Shown here: positions 32,925 through 42,002 of the stretch, one piece after another | Layout of the letters: each line of letters begins with the position of its first letter | Position numbering within the stretch: position 1 is the stretch's first letter | NCBI RefSeq assembly: GCF_000332315.1 | Contig: NZ_KB235936.1 | Span: 315,519-359,627, forward strand | Length of the DNA stretch: 44,109 nucleotides | Origin: Prochlorothrix hollandica PCC 9006 = CALU 1027 | GTDB taxonomy: Bacteria > Cyanobacteriota > Cyanobacteriia > Prochlorotrichales > Prochlorotrichaceae | Direction of reading: 5' to 3' | Notes under the pieces: model-generated | What the model saw: the letters and a program-made list of their open reading frames with translations, nothing else | The model's database searches: none | What the model was told of the DNA's origin: nothing | Position numbers and translations under genes: made by a program

Positions 32925-32988
32925 GATCCCTCGGTGGTGTTGCAAAGGCTATTTGCAGCCGCTCAGCCGGAACGTTAGGCATTTGAGG

Positions 32989-33119
32989 TAGCCGTTCAGG
33001 GGGGGACGAAGTTAGTGGGTTTCAGCCCTTCGATCGAGGGTTACAATGGCCTGAAGTGGGACGATCCTAGATTTTCGGAGCCTGACACCCGCATTCGCCC
33101 GTGGACCCCTGAATAGTTA
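32989..33119. mobile_element. MITE-like element, copy C (short form)
   Basis: The left end TAGCCGTTCAGGGGGGGACG and right end GGACCCCTGAATAGTTA match the ends of the element at 12235-12622, while the internal tandem units are absent (131 bp). CAGCCCTTCGATCG and GAGCCTGACACCC also match the outer parts of copies A and B. No target duplication is visible. Confidence 0.65.
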
Positions 33120-33150
33120 CCCCTGAATTTGCTGGATCTGCCTTGAGATT

Positions 33151-35145
33151 ATGCGCTTATACACCCTGGTTGCTGCTAACACCCTGGTTGCTGCTACCAC
33201 CTTGGTTGCTGCTACCACCTTGGTTTCTGCTACCACCCTGGCTCTGCCCCTACCTTGGCTCTTTTTCCTCCCCTTTCCTCAGTCGATCGCCGAATCCCAG
33301 AACCCTGCCCCGGAGCCGATCGCCGTTGCAGTCCCAGCCGAACCCACAGGAACAGGGAGGGTTGGAAACGACACCGAGGGCGATCGCAGCTCCCCAGCCC
33401 CCAGCCCCCTCTCGGATCCCTTAGCCCTGGCCGAGGGTCTCAAACCCCCAGCCCCCGTAGCTTTGCACCAACCCGATGGCCGTGCCTGGGATCGGCTGTG
33501 TGCGGTGCCCCAGACCTGGCAGGAAGAAGTGGGGGTGCAGGTGGCCACGGGTTTGGGATGGCTGGAGGGTCTGCCCCGATCGCTCCAGGGCTACCTGCAA
33601 AACTCCAGCAGCGAAATTCTCGCCCAAGTCCACGCCGCCCCTTGGCCCCAACTTCACCCCCAGGCCACCCAGGCACGGGTGCCGGTGATCATGTATCACG
33701 ATGTTTTGTCGGAAAAACAGGTGTTCTTTGATGTCACCACGGCGGAACTGGAGGCGGATTTCGAGTTGATCCGCGATCGGGGACTCACCCCCATTGCCTT
33801 AGACGATCTGGTGTTACATCTCCAAACGGGGCTACCCTTGCCCCCCAAACCAATTTTGCTGACCTTTGATGATGGCTACGAGGGGCACTACAGCCGGGTC
33901 TTGCCCCTGTTGGAGCGCTTTGGCTATCCGGCGCTGTTTTCGGTGTTTCCCGCCAAGGTCAATGGGGATATTGTGGGGCGATCGACCCTGACCTGGGCAC
34001 AACTGCAAACCATGGCCAGTAAACCGTTGGTGACCATTGCCTCCCACAGCGTGACCCATCCCCGTGACCTGACGCTGCTCCCAGAGGCGGACCTCCTGCG
34101 GGAAGTGGTGGACTCGAAGCAAATCCTGGAGGACAAGCTGGGGATGTCTATCCCCTATTTCACCTATCCCGAAGGTCACTATAACGAGGCGGTGACGGCG
34201 GCAGTGACGGCGGCGGGATATCGGGCCGCGTTAACCATGGATGATGGGGGGGAAGCCATGGCTGGGGAGTCGGAGAGCCTCTTGGCCATTGACCGCTATG
34301 GCCAGTCCAGCCTAGAAACGGTGGTGGATTTGGCCTGGGGCGGCTCCCCCTTACCCAACCCCTGGCAGGGGTTTGACTTCACAGCCCCGGTCACCGAACC
34401 CCAGTATGTGGATCTCGATCGCATTCCCCTGATCCTGGTCTCCGGGGGCAAACCGATCACTGTCCATGCCGATAGCCGCTACCAAGTGGCGGAAATCATG
34501 GCCCAAACGGAAGCCGTGGCGGCGGTGGATGGCACCTTTTTCTCCTTGGAGTTTCTGGATTCCAATACCTTGCTCGGTCCCGTCTTAAGCCAGTCCACCA
34601 ACCAGTTTTTACCGGGAAACCGGGGAGAAAACCCCCTGATTAACGATCGCCCCCTGGTGTTGATTAGCCCCCATGCCGTGGCCTTTGTGCCCTACAGTGC
34701 CAGCCGCCATACCACCCGCGCAGCCCTGGAAGCAGAACTACCGGGGGTCACCGATGCCTTTGTGGGGGCGGCCTGGTTGGTGCGGGAGGGGGAACCCCAA
34801 CCGGCGGAAAATTTTGGCACGCTGTTTGATTTTGATGCGGCCCGCGATCGGGCTTTCTGGGGCATTAACCAGGCGGGTCAGCCAGTGGTGGGGGTGTCCC
34901 GGTTACCGGTGGATTCCGTTACCCTGGGCCAGGTGTTGGCGAAGGCAGGGCTGCGGGATGCCATTATGTTGGATTCGGGGGCCAGCACGTCCCTGGCCTA
35001 TGAGGGCCAGTCCTTGATGGACTATGAACCCCGCCCCGTGCCCCATATCATCGGTCTGGTGCCGCCCAAAGGGGAGTCGATCGCCCCTCAGCCCTGTTTG
35101 CCTATCGGGGCGATCGCCCCCCAAATCGCCACCCAGGCTGAATAA
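33151..35145 (+). CDS. secreted NodB-type deacetylase fused to phosphodiester glycosidase (NAGPA) domain
   Basis: The 664-residue product has a signal peptide or anchor with six-residue TLVAAT repeats (about 5-28), then a Pro-rich linker. A carbohydrate esterase 4 (NodB) domain follows at about 175-395: LLTFDDGYEGHY near 233-244 provides the catalytic Asp and metal Asp, and ASHSVTHP near 298-305 the two metal histidines. A NAGPA domain lies at about 425-650: VAAVDGTFFSL and IMLDSGASTSLAYEG. Together it should act on cell-wall or exopolysaccharide N-acetyl sugars or phosphodiester-linked sugars in the periplasm or outside. It stands alone. Confidence 0.85.
   Translation: MRLYTLVAANTLVAATTLVAATTLVSATTLALPLPWLFFLPFPQSIAESQNPAPEPIAVAVPAEPTGTGRVGNDTEGDRSSPAPSPLSDPLALAEGLKPPAPVALHQPDGRAWDRLCAVPQTWQEEVGVQVATGLGWLEGLPRSLQGYLQNSSSEILAQVHAAPWPQLHPQATQARVPVIMYHDVLSEKQVFFDVTTAELEADFELIRDRGLTPIALDDLVLHLQTGLPLPPKPILLTFDDGYEGHYSRVLPLLERFGYPALFSVFPAKVNGDIVGRSTLTWAQLQTMASKPLVTIASHSVTHPRDLTLLPEADLLREVVDSKQILEDKLGMSIPYFTYPEGHYNEAVTAAVTAAGYRAALTMDDGGEAMAGESESLLAIDRYGQSSLETVVDLAWGGSPLPNPWQGFDFTAPVTEPQYVDLDRIPLILVSGGKPITVHADSRYQVAEIMAQTEAVAAVDGTFFSLEFLDSNTLLGPVLSQSTNQFLPGNRGENPLINDRPLVLISPHAVAFVPYSASRHTTRAALEAELPGVTDAFVGAAWLVREGEPQPAENFGTLFDFDAARDRAFWGINQAGQPVVGVSRLPVDSVTLGQVLAKAGLRDAIMLDSGASTSLAYEGQSLMDYEPRPVPHIIGLVPPKGESIAPQPCLPIGAIAPQIATQAE
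33163..33234. repeat. 18-bp tandem repeat in the signal peptide coding region
   Basis: Four copies of ACCACCTTGGTTGCTGCT-type units encode TLVAAT and variants. The period is a multiple of three, so copy number changes only lengthen or shorten the hydrophobic core. Confidence 0.85.
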
Positions 35146-35268
35146 CCGATGCCGTGGTGAATGTCCAGAACGGGTTGGGATGGGGTTGCTAGGTCCGCGA
35201 TCGCAACCCCGCTAGGGTCAGGCTTATCTAGTACTGTAGATCTACACCCCATTCACGTCACAGGATCC

Positions 35269-36141
35269 ATGGCACCTCGCACTAAAAATAAGTTAGTACG
35301 TCCTTTCCTCAAATGGGCCGGAGGCAAAAGACAACTGATCACGGAAATTACCCGCTATTTTCCCAAGGGTCGCTTTACCTACTATGAGCCTTTTCTGGGG
35401 GGAGGTGCCGTTTTTCTAGATACCCAGTTTCCCCAAGCCATTGTCAATGACAAAAATGCAGAGTTAATTAACTGTTATACCGTTATTCGCGATCGGGTTG
35501 AAGATCTGATTGAAGCCCTAAAAATCCACAAAGAGCAGCACTCGGAAACCTACTATTACGACATTAGGGAGCAAGATAGACACGCTCAGTTATATGCAAA
35601 TCTGACCGCGATCGAACGAGCCGCTAGAATCATTTACCTCAACAAAACCTGCTATAACGGCCTGTTTCGGGTTAACTCCCAAGGCCAGTTTAATGTGCCC
35701 TGCGGTAAATACAAAAATCCCAGCATTTTAGATGAAGGGGTTTTAAGGGCAGTGAGTTTATACCTCAGTAAACACAAGGCTATTAAGTTTCTCTGTGGCG
35801 ATTTTGAGGAAGCAACTCAATCCGCCAAGAAGGGAGATCTCATTTATTTTGACCCCCCCTATGATCCAGTATCCAATACAGCATCGTTCACGGGATATGA
35901 TGTTAATGGTTTTAAGCGATCGCAGCAGAAACAGTTAAGAGATCTAGCCAATAACCTACATAAAAGAGGCTGTAGGGTAATGATTAGTAACTCTGCCACT
36001 GACTTTATTAAGGATTTATACAGCGACCCTATTTACACCATTAAAATTATCAAAGCCTCACGGGCCATAAACTCCAATTCCCTTAAACGGGGAAAAATCG
36101 ATGAAGTTTTGATTATGAATTATAGCGTTCAAGCTGGTTGA
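35269..36141 (+). CDS. dam: Dam-type DNA adenine methylase (GATC)
   Basis: The 290-residue product from ATG 35269 carries motif I FLKWAGGKRQL (about 13-23) and motif IV YFDPPYDP (about 191-199), both diagnostic of D12-class/Dam N6-adenine methyltransferases. YYEPFLGGGAVF and AARIIYLNKTCYNGLFRVN are other conserved blocks. A longer in-frame reading from 35161 lacks family similarity in its first 36 residues, so I use the ATG at 35269. Dam-type enzymes methylate GATC, the core of the abundant HIP1 octamers here; that the two are related is inference. It is not part of the hsd operon. Confidence 0.9.
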   Translation: MAPRTKNKLVRPFLKWAGGKRQLITEITRYFPKGRFTYYEPFLGGGAVFLDTQFPQAIVNDKNAELINCYTVIRDRVEDLIEALKIHKEQHSETYYYDIREQDRHAQLYANLTAIERAARIIYLNKTCYNGLFRVNSQGQFNVPCGKYKNPSILDEGVLRAVSLYLSKHKAIKFLCGDFEEATQSAKKGDLIYFDPPYDPVSNTASFTGYDVNGFKRSQQKQLRDLANNLHKRGCRVMISNSATDFIKDLYSDPIYTIKIIKASRAINSNSLKRGKIDEVLIMNYSVQAG

Positions 36142-36160
36142 ATGATAAAAGAGGATCGCT

Positions 36161-36247
36161 GTAGGTTGGGTAGAGGAACGAAACCCAACAGCCACAATGA
36201 TAGCCACAATGGTTGTGTTGGGTTTCGCAAGGCTCAACCCAACCTAC
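36161..36247. repeat. nested inverted repeat
   Basis: Outer arms GTAGGTTGGGT (36161-36171) and ACCCAACCTAC (36237-36247) and inner arms GAAACCCAACA (36180-36190) and TGTTGGGTTTC (36216-36226) are both perfect. It lies just after dam, and may end that transcript. It is a common bacterial intergenic repeat type. Confidence 0.75.
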
Positions 36248-36290
36248 GGGAATATGAGCCGTTCAGAAGTTTTGTGAGTCCAGTAGGCTT

Positions 36291-36425
36291 TTAAGTCCAT
36301 GGTTCAGAGCCAAAAAGCGAACACATGTCATAGTCATCAAGATGGAACGTGAGATCCCAAAAAAGAGTGTTATCTTGAGCCGATCGCACCGCTGGCACAG
36401 GGCTAGACCTCAGGCGATCGCCCAT
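36291..36425 (-). CDS. small ORF, 44 codons, unknown
   Basis: A minus-strand frame from ATG 36425 with AGGGG just upstream reads MGDRLRSSPVPAVRS, then AQDNTLFWDLTFHLDDYD and MCSLFGSEPWT. I recognise no family. The second half is acidic and aromatic, not repeat-like. It could be a fragment of a decayed gene or a small real protein. Confidence 0.25.
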   Translation of the reverse strand: MGDRLRSSPVPAVRSAQDNTLFWDLTFHLDDYDMCSLFGSEPWT

Positions 36426-36486
36426 CCCCTATAACAGGATGAACTCCTGGGGTCCGAGCCATCGAGAAACCTGAGGAGACTGAGCC

Positions 36487-37815
36487 ATGGAGACCCCACC
36501 CAGGGCTGGGATCTTAAGGCTAAGCCAGGAGTATGGTTCAACAGCAGAACGTGATAGGCCCATGTTTAGTTTCTTACGTCGCATCGCTCGAATTTTTGTC
36601 CGAAAATCGACCCGCCTCTCCCAGACTCCCTTAAACACCGTCAGTCTGGTGATCCTGATTATTGTCGATTTATTTGTCCTCTTTAATGTGTTTGGAGGAT
36701 TAGACAGTGTTTCCTCATTTCCCCTTAGCCCCAACGAGGAATATCCCTGTTATGAAGACTATCAAACCTACCACGGGACGAGTAACCTTAGCCCCTTCGA
36801 TCGCCAGGTCAATGCAGTTACTTCGTCCCTGAATGTTCTGGAAAATTATAATCTCAACCCTGTCCCCAACCAAGAACGCCGTCTGGGATCGATCGCCAAC
36901 CTCTGCCTAGACTATCAAACGCTACAGCAAGGCTTAAACACCCCAGAACATCAAGACTTTATTGATCAGGTCAGAGGATTAGAGAACAATATCACCATCA
37001 AGCAAGGTGAAGTTTCTCAACTGCAAGATCAATATGACTCAACGCTGTTAGAAAAAATTGCGGGTCAAGATGCCAACAATTCTATTAACCAGTCCACGGC
37101 GGAGCAAACAAAACAGGACATTGCAACGGCCCAAGCTGAGATTAGCCGCTGGAAACAGGAGATCATCGACACCCACACCGCGTTAATCAACACGGAGCCA
37201 GCGGTGGCCTATCTGAAAGCCTTGGGTAACGCCAACACCTATGCCTCCCTGAAAAAGGGGTATGAGTCAGCGGATTTTTGGTATCCCAACCTTCAGTTTC
37301 TCCTACAGCTTTGCTTTTTGACCCCGTTGATTGCCATCGCCTATGGGTGGCAGTCTATTTCCATTAACCGCGATCGCGGCCTGCAAACTCTCCTCAGTTG
37401 GCACCTATTGCTGATTTTCTGTGTGCCCTTGGTGGTTCGCCTCTTCCAGTTTCTGCAATTTAGCAATCTGGTGCGCTGGGTTGTGGATGCGATCGTGGTG
37501 CTGGTGGGGGGGCTGATGTTTATCGCCAGCTATCTCTTTATTCTGGTGATTCCCTTAGTGGGATTTGGCCTGATTAAATTCCTGCAACATTTTGTTTTCA
37601 ACCCCCGCGTTCAAGCCAAGAAACGCATTCAAAAACAGCGCTGTCTGCAATGCAATGCCCGCTTACAAACGACGGATCCCCATTGTCCCCACTGTGGGTT
37701 TAATCAATATCAAAACTGCCACCACTGCCACAGTTTGACCCATCGCTATGCCCCCTTTTGTCGAGTCTGCGGGGAAGATTTGGGTTCATCAGCGGGGGTT
37801 GGTGGCAATGGGTAG
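36487..37815 (+). CDS. membrane protein with coiled coil and C-terminal zinc ribbons
   Basis: From ATG 36487 (GAGGAG nine bases upstream) the product is 442 residues; an internal ATG at 36562 gives a start closer to the first membrane segment but has no ribosome binding site. Order: transmembrane helix (about 50-70), a soluble region with a coiled coil (about 150-250), then three transmembrane helices (about 268-290, 300-325 and 330-365), then two or three CxxC zinc ribbons at the C-terminus (RCLQCNARL, HCPHCGF, NCHHCHSL, FCRVCGEDL). I do not recognise a family. The C-terminal ribbons should face the cytoplasm. Its 3' end overlaps the convergent TolB-like gene by 27 bp. Confidence 0.65.
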   Translation: METPPRAGILRLSQEYGSTAERDRPMFSFLRRIARIFVRKSTRLSQTPLNTVSLVILIIVDLFVLFNVFGGLDSVSSFPLSPNEEYPCYEDYQTYHGTSNLSPFDRQVNAVTSSLNVLENYNLNPVPNQERRLGSIANLCLDYQTLQQGLNTPEHQDFIDQVRGLENNITIKQGEVSQLQDQYDSTLLEKIAGQDANNSINQSTAEQTKQDIATAQAEISRWKQEIIDTHTALINTEPAVAYLKALGNANTYASLKKGYESADFWYPNLQFLLQLCFLTPLIAIAYGWQSISINRDRGLQTLLSWHLLLIFCVPLVVRLFQFLQFSNLVRWVVDAIVVLVGGLMFIASYLFILVIPLVGFGLIKFLQHFVFNPRVQAKKRIQKQRCLQCNARLQTTDPHCPHCGFNQYQNCHHCHSLTHRYAPFCRVCGEDLGSSAGVGGNG

Positions 37816-38331
37816 GGGTCTGCCGTTGCGATCGTAGACCGCAATATCCCACTGTCCCCCGACATTGACCCCAAAGGCCACGGTGCTGCCATCGGCGCTG
37901 ATGCTGGGATGCTGCACTTGACCGGGGAGGTTGCTGGTGAGGGAACGGGTGCGTTGGGCGATGCGATCGTAGAGATAAATCTGCGATCGCCCGTCGCGAA
38001 TGCCCACAAAGACGATGTAACGCCCATCCTCCGACACCGCCGGATCGGCAGCGAGGGTATCAAAGCGGTTGAGACCGGGCAGGGGGATGGGGCGTTGGTC
38101 TACGAGGTCAAACAGATAAATGGCTTGACTGCCCTGGCGATCGGAGGTGTAGACCACATAGCGACCAGCCACGGCGGGATCCTGTTCACCATAGGGGCTG
38201 TTGACGCTGATCCCACTATCCCCAAAGGGCAGGTTCAAGACGCGAGGCCGATCGCCACAACTGGCAACTACCCCACCGAGGCCCAGCACCAGGAGGGTTC
38301 TAAGGAAGAAACGGCGATCAAACACAGGCAC
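37789..38331 (-). CDS. TolB-like beta-propeller lipoprotein
   Basis: The 180-residue product has a twin-arginine-like start DRRFFLRTLLVLGLGG with lipobox VASC (Cys25). Three or so WD40-like PD40/TolB repeats follow: DPAVAGRYVVYTSDRQGSQAIYL, DPAVSEDGRYIVFVG and HPSISADGSTVAFGV. TolB has six such blades plus an N-terminal domain, so this is a short relative, not TolB itself. It probably works in the periplasm or at a membrane. It may be secreted folded through Tat. Confidence 0.75.
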   Translation of the reverse strand: MPVFDRRFFLRTLLVLGLGGVVASCGDRPRVLNLPFGDSGISVNSPYGEQDPAVAGRYVVYTSDRQGSQAIYLFDLVDQRPIPLPGLNRFDTLAADPAVSEDGRYIVFVGIRDGRSQIYLYDRIAQRTRSLTSNLPGQVQHPSISADGSTVAFGVNVGGQWDIAVYDRNGRPLPIATNPR

Positions 38332-38438
38332 AAGGCGACCTTATTTATGGGCTTGTTTCTAGGTGGGATTGTTAAACTATGCTATGACGATCCAGGCTGC
38401 GGGACTCACAAAATTTGCCGTAACCGTCCCAGGCTCAG

Positions 38439-38568
38439 GTTTGTAGTAGCGACTTCAGTCGCTCTGATTTGTAGTAGCGACTTCAGTCGCTCAGGTTTGT
38501 AGTAGCGACTTCAGTCGCTCTGATTTGTAGCTTCCTGGAGGGGAACGACTGAAGTCGTTATTACGAAC
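38439..38568. repeat. 28-bp palindromic tandem array (array 2), reverse of array 1
   Basis: Three 28-bp units of TTTGTAGTAGCGACTTCAGT+CGCTCTGA, then CTTCCTGGAGGGG and ACGACTGAAGTCGTTATTACGA. This is the reverse complement of the array at 12650-12837, including the terminal variant. Confidence 0.8.
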
Positions 38569-38732
38569 GTAACTTTAGCCGGTATTTAATGAAGATTAAT
38601 CGTTTCGGACTGAAATAGCTGAAACCTTTTAAACTCGTTCGCTACCAACCTCGATCGCAGTATCTGGGACGGTTACCCATCGACCCTACCCTGTACATAT
38701 CACTCGACGTATTGCTAATCCAAGGAGGCGTT

Positions 38733-39347
38733 ATGAATCCTGCCATGCTTCTAACTCGATCGACGGATTTATGCCCCTTGCTGTTAGACATCAGCAATAC
38801 GGTGTTGCGAGTGACACCGGAACAGTTCGATCAGCTTTGCCGTGATAACCCAGAGTTAAGGCTTGAGTTAACCAAACAGGGGGAACTGATTGTTATGACT
38901 CCAGCGGGGGGAGAAAGTAGTGAGAAAAATTTTGATTTAGCCTTGGAGGTAGGTCTTTGGAATCGGCAGAGTGGTTTAGGGCGGGCCTTTGATTCTTCCT
39001 GTGGGTATGATTTTACAGCGATCGGGGGCGGCAAGTTATCGCCGGATCTGTCTTGGATTGAGAAGTCCCGGTTGGTGGGGGTCGATATTGTTGGTTTTAT
39101 CCCGGTGGTGCCGGATTTTGTGATTGAGTTACGATCGGCCACGGATAATCTCAAACCGCTACAGGAGAAGATGCAGGAATACCAAAGGCTGGGGGTTCGG
39201 TTGGGGTTACTGATTAATCCCCAAGGTGGGCAGGTTGAGGTGTACCGTCCGGGGCAAGAGGTGGAGGTGGTGGAGTCGCCCACGGCGATCGATTGCAGTG
39301 AGGTGATGCCCGCTTTTGTCCTCAATCTCAACCCAATATGGGGGTGA
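38733..39347 (+). CDS. Uma2 family (DUF820) endonuclease-like protein
   Basis: The 204-residue product starts at ATG 38733, which has AAGGAGG at a perfect distance. It has the Uma2/PD-(D/E)xK layout: VTPEQFDQLCRDNPELRLEL, then LIVMTPAGGESSEKN, the acidic LSPDLSWI (about 105-112) and FVIELRSATDNLKPLQEKMQEY (about 128-150). Uma2 genes are extremely common in cyanobacteria and mostly solitary; their role is unclear. A longer reading from TTG 38712 is less likely. Confidence 0.85.
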   Translation: MNPAMLLTRSTDLCPLLLDISNTVLRVTPEQFDQLCRDNPELRLELTKQGELIVMTPAGGESSEKNFDLALEVGLWNRQSGLGRAFDSSCGYDFTAIGGGKLSPDLSWIEKSRLVGVDIVGFIPVVPDFVIELRSATDNLKPLQEKMQEYQRLGVRLGLLINPQGGQVEVYRPGQEVEVVESPTAIDCSEVMPAFVLNLNPIWG

Positions 39348-39439
39348 TGGAGGGATGGAGGTTACAGGCAGTGGTTCCCATCACTTGAGACCGTAACTTA
39401 GCATCTGCATCCGCTAAAACCTTGAGAAAGCGAAAAGGA

Positions 39440-39558
39440 CGGGATTGTCGAGTTGTACTCGACCTAAAGCCGACTACAAGTCGGCTCTCCCAGAGGGTAG
39501 GGGGCGGGATTGTCGAGTTGTACTCGACCTAAAGCCGACTACAAGTCGGCTCTCCCAG
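39440..39558. repeat. 65-bp direct repeat with two palindromes
   Basis: Two copies, 39440 and 39505, each with GTCGAGT-TGT-ACTCGAC and AGCCGACT-ACAA-AGTCGGCT. Non-coding, and likely structured in RNA. It resembles the 28-bp array in using perfect short palindromes. Confidence 0.8.
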
Positions 39559-39689
39559 GGGGGGGGTAAACCCTGGAGCTACTCAATGCTTAAAGTCAAG
39601 CTGGGCATGAGGCGTTGCAAATTTTTTAGGGACTTCGTTTGCCAGAAGATTTGACTTGAGCCTTGAATTAATAACTCCAATGGAGCGGC

Positions 39690-40223
39690 TTATCCCCCGT
39701 CAAAGGCATGGGGAATATAGGTGTGGAGGGCAAAATAGCCACTGCTATAACGGATGGGATGGTGCCAGGTGATGGGACGATCGGGCACCGGAGTGAGGGC
39801 AGAGGGGACGATCGCGGCAGCATCTGACCCCGCCCTAGGGCCACAATCCTGCACCAGGGCCACATCAAACCGACAGACCAGGGCCGTGAACTCTGGCCGT
39901 TGCCCCAGAAAATGCTGGGCAGATTGGAGCAGTTTGACCTGTTTTTGGGGAGTGATGGCCAGCAAACCCTGGTGATCCCAGTTGCCTCGGCTGCGGGTTT
40001 TCACTTCAATGAAGGCGATCGTCGGTTCGGCTGGATTCAGGGCGATCGAGGCCAAGGCACCAGCCCCCCCCTGCCCCGCATCCCACTGGGCCACGAGATC
40101 CACCTCCCCCCCCCGACAGCGCCAACGGTGGTGCAAAATCTGCCAACCCTGTTGTTGCAGCCAATGGGCAACAAGGATCTCGCCATCGAGTCCCCGCTGG
40201 AACGTGTTTTTAGATTGGCCCAT
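39690..40223 (-). CDS. YraN family (UPF0102) nuclease-like protein
   Basis: The 177-residue product has the UPF0102 core: [17 protein letters not shown] near 11-27, GGEVDLVAQ near 39-47 with the acidic residues, and [14 protein letters not shown] near 70-83 with the E-x-K motif typical of Holliday-resolvase-like folds. The C-terminal half is longer than in E. coli YraN (131 residues) and ends [15 protein letters not shown]. Biological role is uncertain. It stands alone. Confidence 0.85.
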   Translation of the reverse strand: MGQSKNTFQRGLDGEILVAHWLQQQGWQILHHRWRCRGGEVDLVAQWDAGQGGAGALASIALNPAEPTIAFIEVKTRSRGNWDHQGLLAITPQKQVKLLQSAQHFLGQRPEFTALVCRFDVALVQDCGPRAGSDAAAIVPSALTPVPDRPITWHHPIRYSSGYFALHTYIPHAFDGG

Positions 40224-40225
40224 AG

Positions 40226-40432
40226 ATGCCGGGTAATAGATGCCGGGTAATGGATGGGAAAGGGAAAGCCCTCATCCCCCAACCCCTTCTCCCACCAGGG
40301 GCGAAGGGGAGCAAGAATGCTTCAAAGTCCCTCTCCCGCCCTGGGAGAGGGATTTAGGGTGAGGGTCTTTATTCCCCCGCCCGCCCTGGGAGAGGGATTT
40401 AGGGTGAGGGTCTTCGGCAACGTCGCAGCTCC
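40226..40432. repeat. intergenic repeats after yraN: short tandem and CCCTCTCCC palindromes
   Basis: TAGATGCCGGGTAA occurs twice in tandem (about 40224-40251). From 40269 a palindromic block with CCCTCTCCCGCCCTGGGAGAGGG is present twice about 55 bp apart. The second type matches the repeat after nadK at 8331-8425. Confidence 0.75.
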
Positions 40433-40518
40433 CAGGAATTAGGGTTCAAGGAATTAGGGTTCGATCGCCTGAACCAAACACCTCATCGTCAGCCCGCGCT
40501 TACCGGTCTAGCCCGCGC

Positions 40519-40566
40519 CTAGTTTTCCGCCTAGTTTTCCGCCTAGTTTTCCGCCTAATCTTCCGC
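40519..40566. repeat. 12-bp tandem repeat overlapping the pdhA stop codon
   Basis: CTAGTTTTCCGC three times (40519-40554) and CTAATCTTCCGC once (40555-40566). The last copy contains the pdhA stop (minus strand TAG at 40555-40557 with GCGGAAGAT before it), and each copy adds another in-frame TAG beyond it. Confidence 0.85.
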
Positions 40567-41583
40567 AAAGATATAGCGGGTCAAATCCTTGGGATCGGGT
40601 TCAGGACTGTCTAGGGCAAACTGTACCGCCTCTTCCACCAGGTTTTGGATCTTGCGCTCAATGTCCTTGAGTTCCTCAGGGGTGGCCAAATTGTATTGGG
40701 TGAGGTGGGCCGCCAGACGCTTAATGGGATCGCGGGAGAACCAGAAATCTTTCTCGCTCTTCGATCGCAGTTCATCGGGATCCGCCAAAGAGTGACCCCG
40801 GAAGCGATAGGTCATAGCCTCGATCAGGGTCGGTCCTTCCCCCGCCCGCGCCCGCGCAATGGCTTTCTTAGCCACAGCCCGCACCGCTAAGGGATCCATG
40901 CCGTCTACCTCATAACCGGGCATCCCGAAGGCTTCCCCTTTTTTGTAGATCTCCGGGACAGAGGTGGCTCGCTCATGGGCCATGCCGATCGCCCACTTGT
41001 TATTTTCCACCACATAAATAATCGGCAACTTCCACAGCACCGACATATTGAGGCACTCGAAGAACTGGCCATTATTAGCCGCCCCATCCCCAAAGAAACA
41101 GGTGCTGACCTGATCCGCGTTGTCATCCTTCATCACTTCCCGGCGATAGCGGGACTGGAACGCCGCCCCCATGGCCACGGGGATCCCTTCCGCCACAAAG
41201 GCAAAGCCCCCCAACAGGTTATGCTCCGAGGAAAACAGGTGCATGGAACCGCCCCGACCTTGGCTACAGCCCGTGACCTTGCCGAACAGTTCCGCCATGA
41301 CCTGCTTGGCGGGAACCCCCGCGCTGAGGGCATGGACATGGTCTCGGTAGGTGCTGCACACATAGTCATCGGAGCGCAGGGAGGTGATGACCCCCGATGA
41401 GACGGCTTCCTGGCCGTTATAAAGGTGGACAAAGCCAAACATTTTGCCCCGGTAATACATTTCAGCGCACTTGTCCTCAAACAAGCGCCCCAGGGTCATG
41501 TCTTCATAGAGCCTCAGTCCTTCCTCACGGGAAATCTCATCGGCGCTGGCCTGATAAACGGGTGCGGTTCTTTCTTGCGTCAT
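40555..41583 (-). CDS. pdhA: pyruvate dehydrogenase E1 component, alpha subunit
   Basis: PdhA with PdhB forms the thiamine-diphosphate E1 of the pyruvate dehydrogenase complex. The 342-residue product has [15 protein letters not shown] (about 50-64), [21 protein letters not shown] and the thiamine-diphosphate motif [23 protein letters not shown] with ENN (about 163-195), and [15 protein letters not shown] near 265. Phosphorylation-site loops like those of mitochondrial E1 alpha are similar but not informative. pdhB is not adjacent, as is usual in cyanobacteria. Tandem repeats lie on both sides. Confidence 0.95.
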   Translation of the reverse strand: MTQERTAPVYQASADEISREEGLRLYEDMTLGRLFEDKCAEMYYRGKMFGFVHLYNGQEAVSSGVITSLRSDDYVCSTYRDHVHALSAGVPAKQVMAELFGKVTGCSQGRGGSMHLFSSEHNLLGGFAFVAEGIPVAMGAAFQSRYRREVMKDDNADQVSTCFFGDGAANNGQFFECLNMSVLWKLPIIYVVENNKWAIGMAHERATSVPEIYKKGEAFGMPGYEVDGMDPLAVRAVAKKAIARARAGEGPTLIEAMTYRFRGHSLADPDELRSKSEKDFWFSRDPIKRLAAHLTQYNLATPEELKDIERKIQNLVEEAVQFALDSPEPDPKDLTRYIFAED

Positions 41584-41690
41584 GGGTTTCTAAATCCTGT
41601 CCCTGCTGAATGGCAAGCAGCGGCGCACCTTGGGTCTACCTGGGTCCAAGGTGCGCAGCACGCCCACTGCGTTGGTCGGGTTGGTGAGTG

Positions 41691-41767
41691 GGTTAACGAC
41701 ACGGGGTTAACGACACGGGGTTAACGACACGGGGTTAACGACACGGGGTTAACGACACGGGGTTAAC
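41691..41767. repeat. 14-bp tandem repeat upstream of pdhA
   Basis: GGTTAACGACACGG repeats 5.5 times. It lies 108 bp upstream of the pdhA start, so probably in the leader or promoter. Confidence 0.85.
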
Positions 41768-42002
41768 TCCATGGGGTCAAACCCATCGGTCAACCCTGGG
41801 TAGGTTGCTGACGGGGAATCGGGGCTAACAGCGGGGCAGTGCCCTGGGTCTAACCCTGACTAACCCCACCCTGGAAAGACGGGTTTCCCACCGTTCACGG
41901 TGAGCAGCAGCAACGCCCAATGATCTACGGAGTACAATCCCCAACAGTATCACAGAAACCCTAGCCAGATTAGGCACCGAGTCCCTAACCCAGTCTCAAC
42001 AC
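41768..42002. other. intergenic stretch, no gene seen
   Basis: A 235-bp region between the 14-bp and 15-bp arrays without a conserved frame. Probably the promoter region of pdhA, with no clear consensus boxes. Confidence 0.35.
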
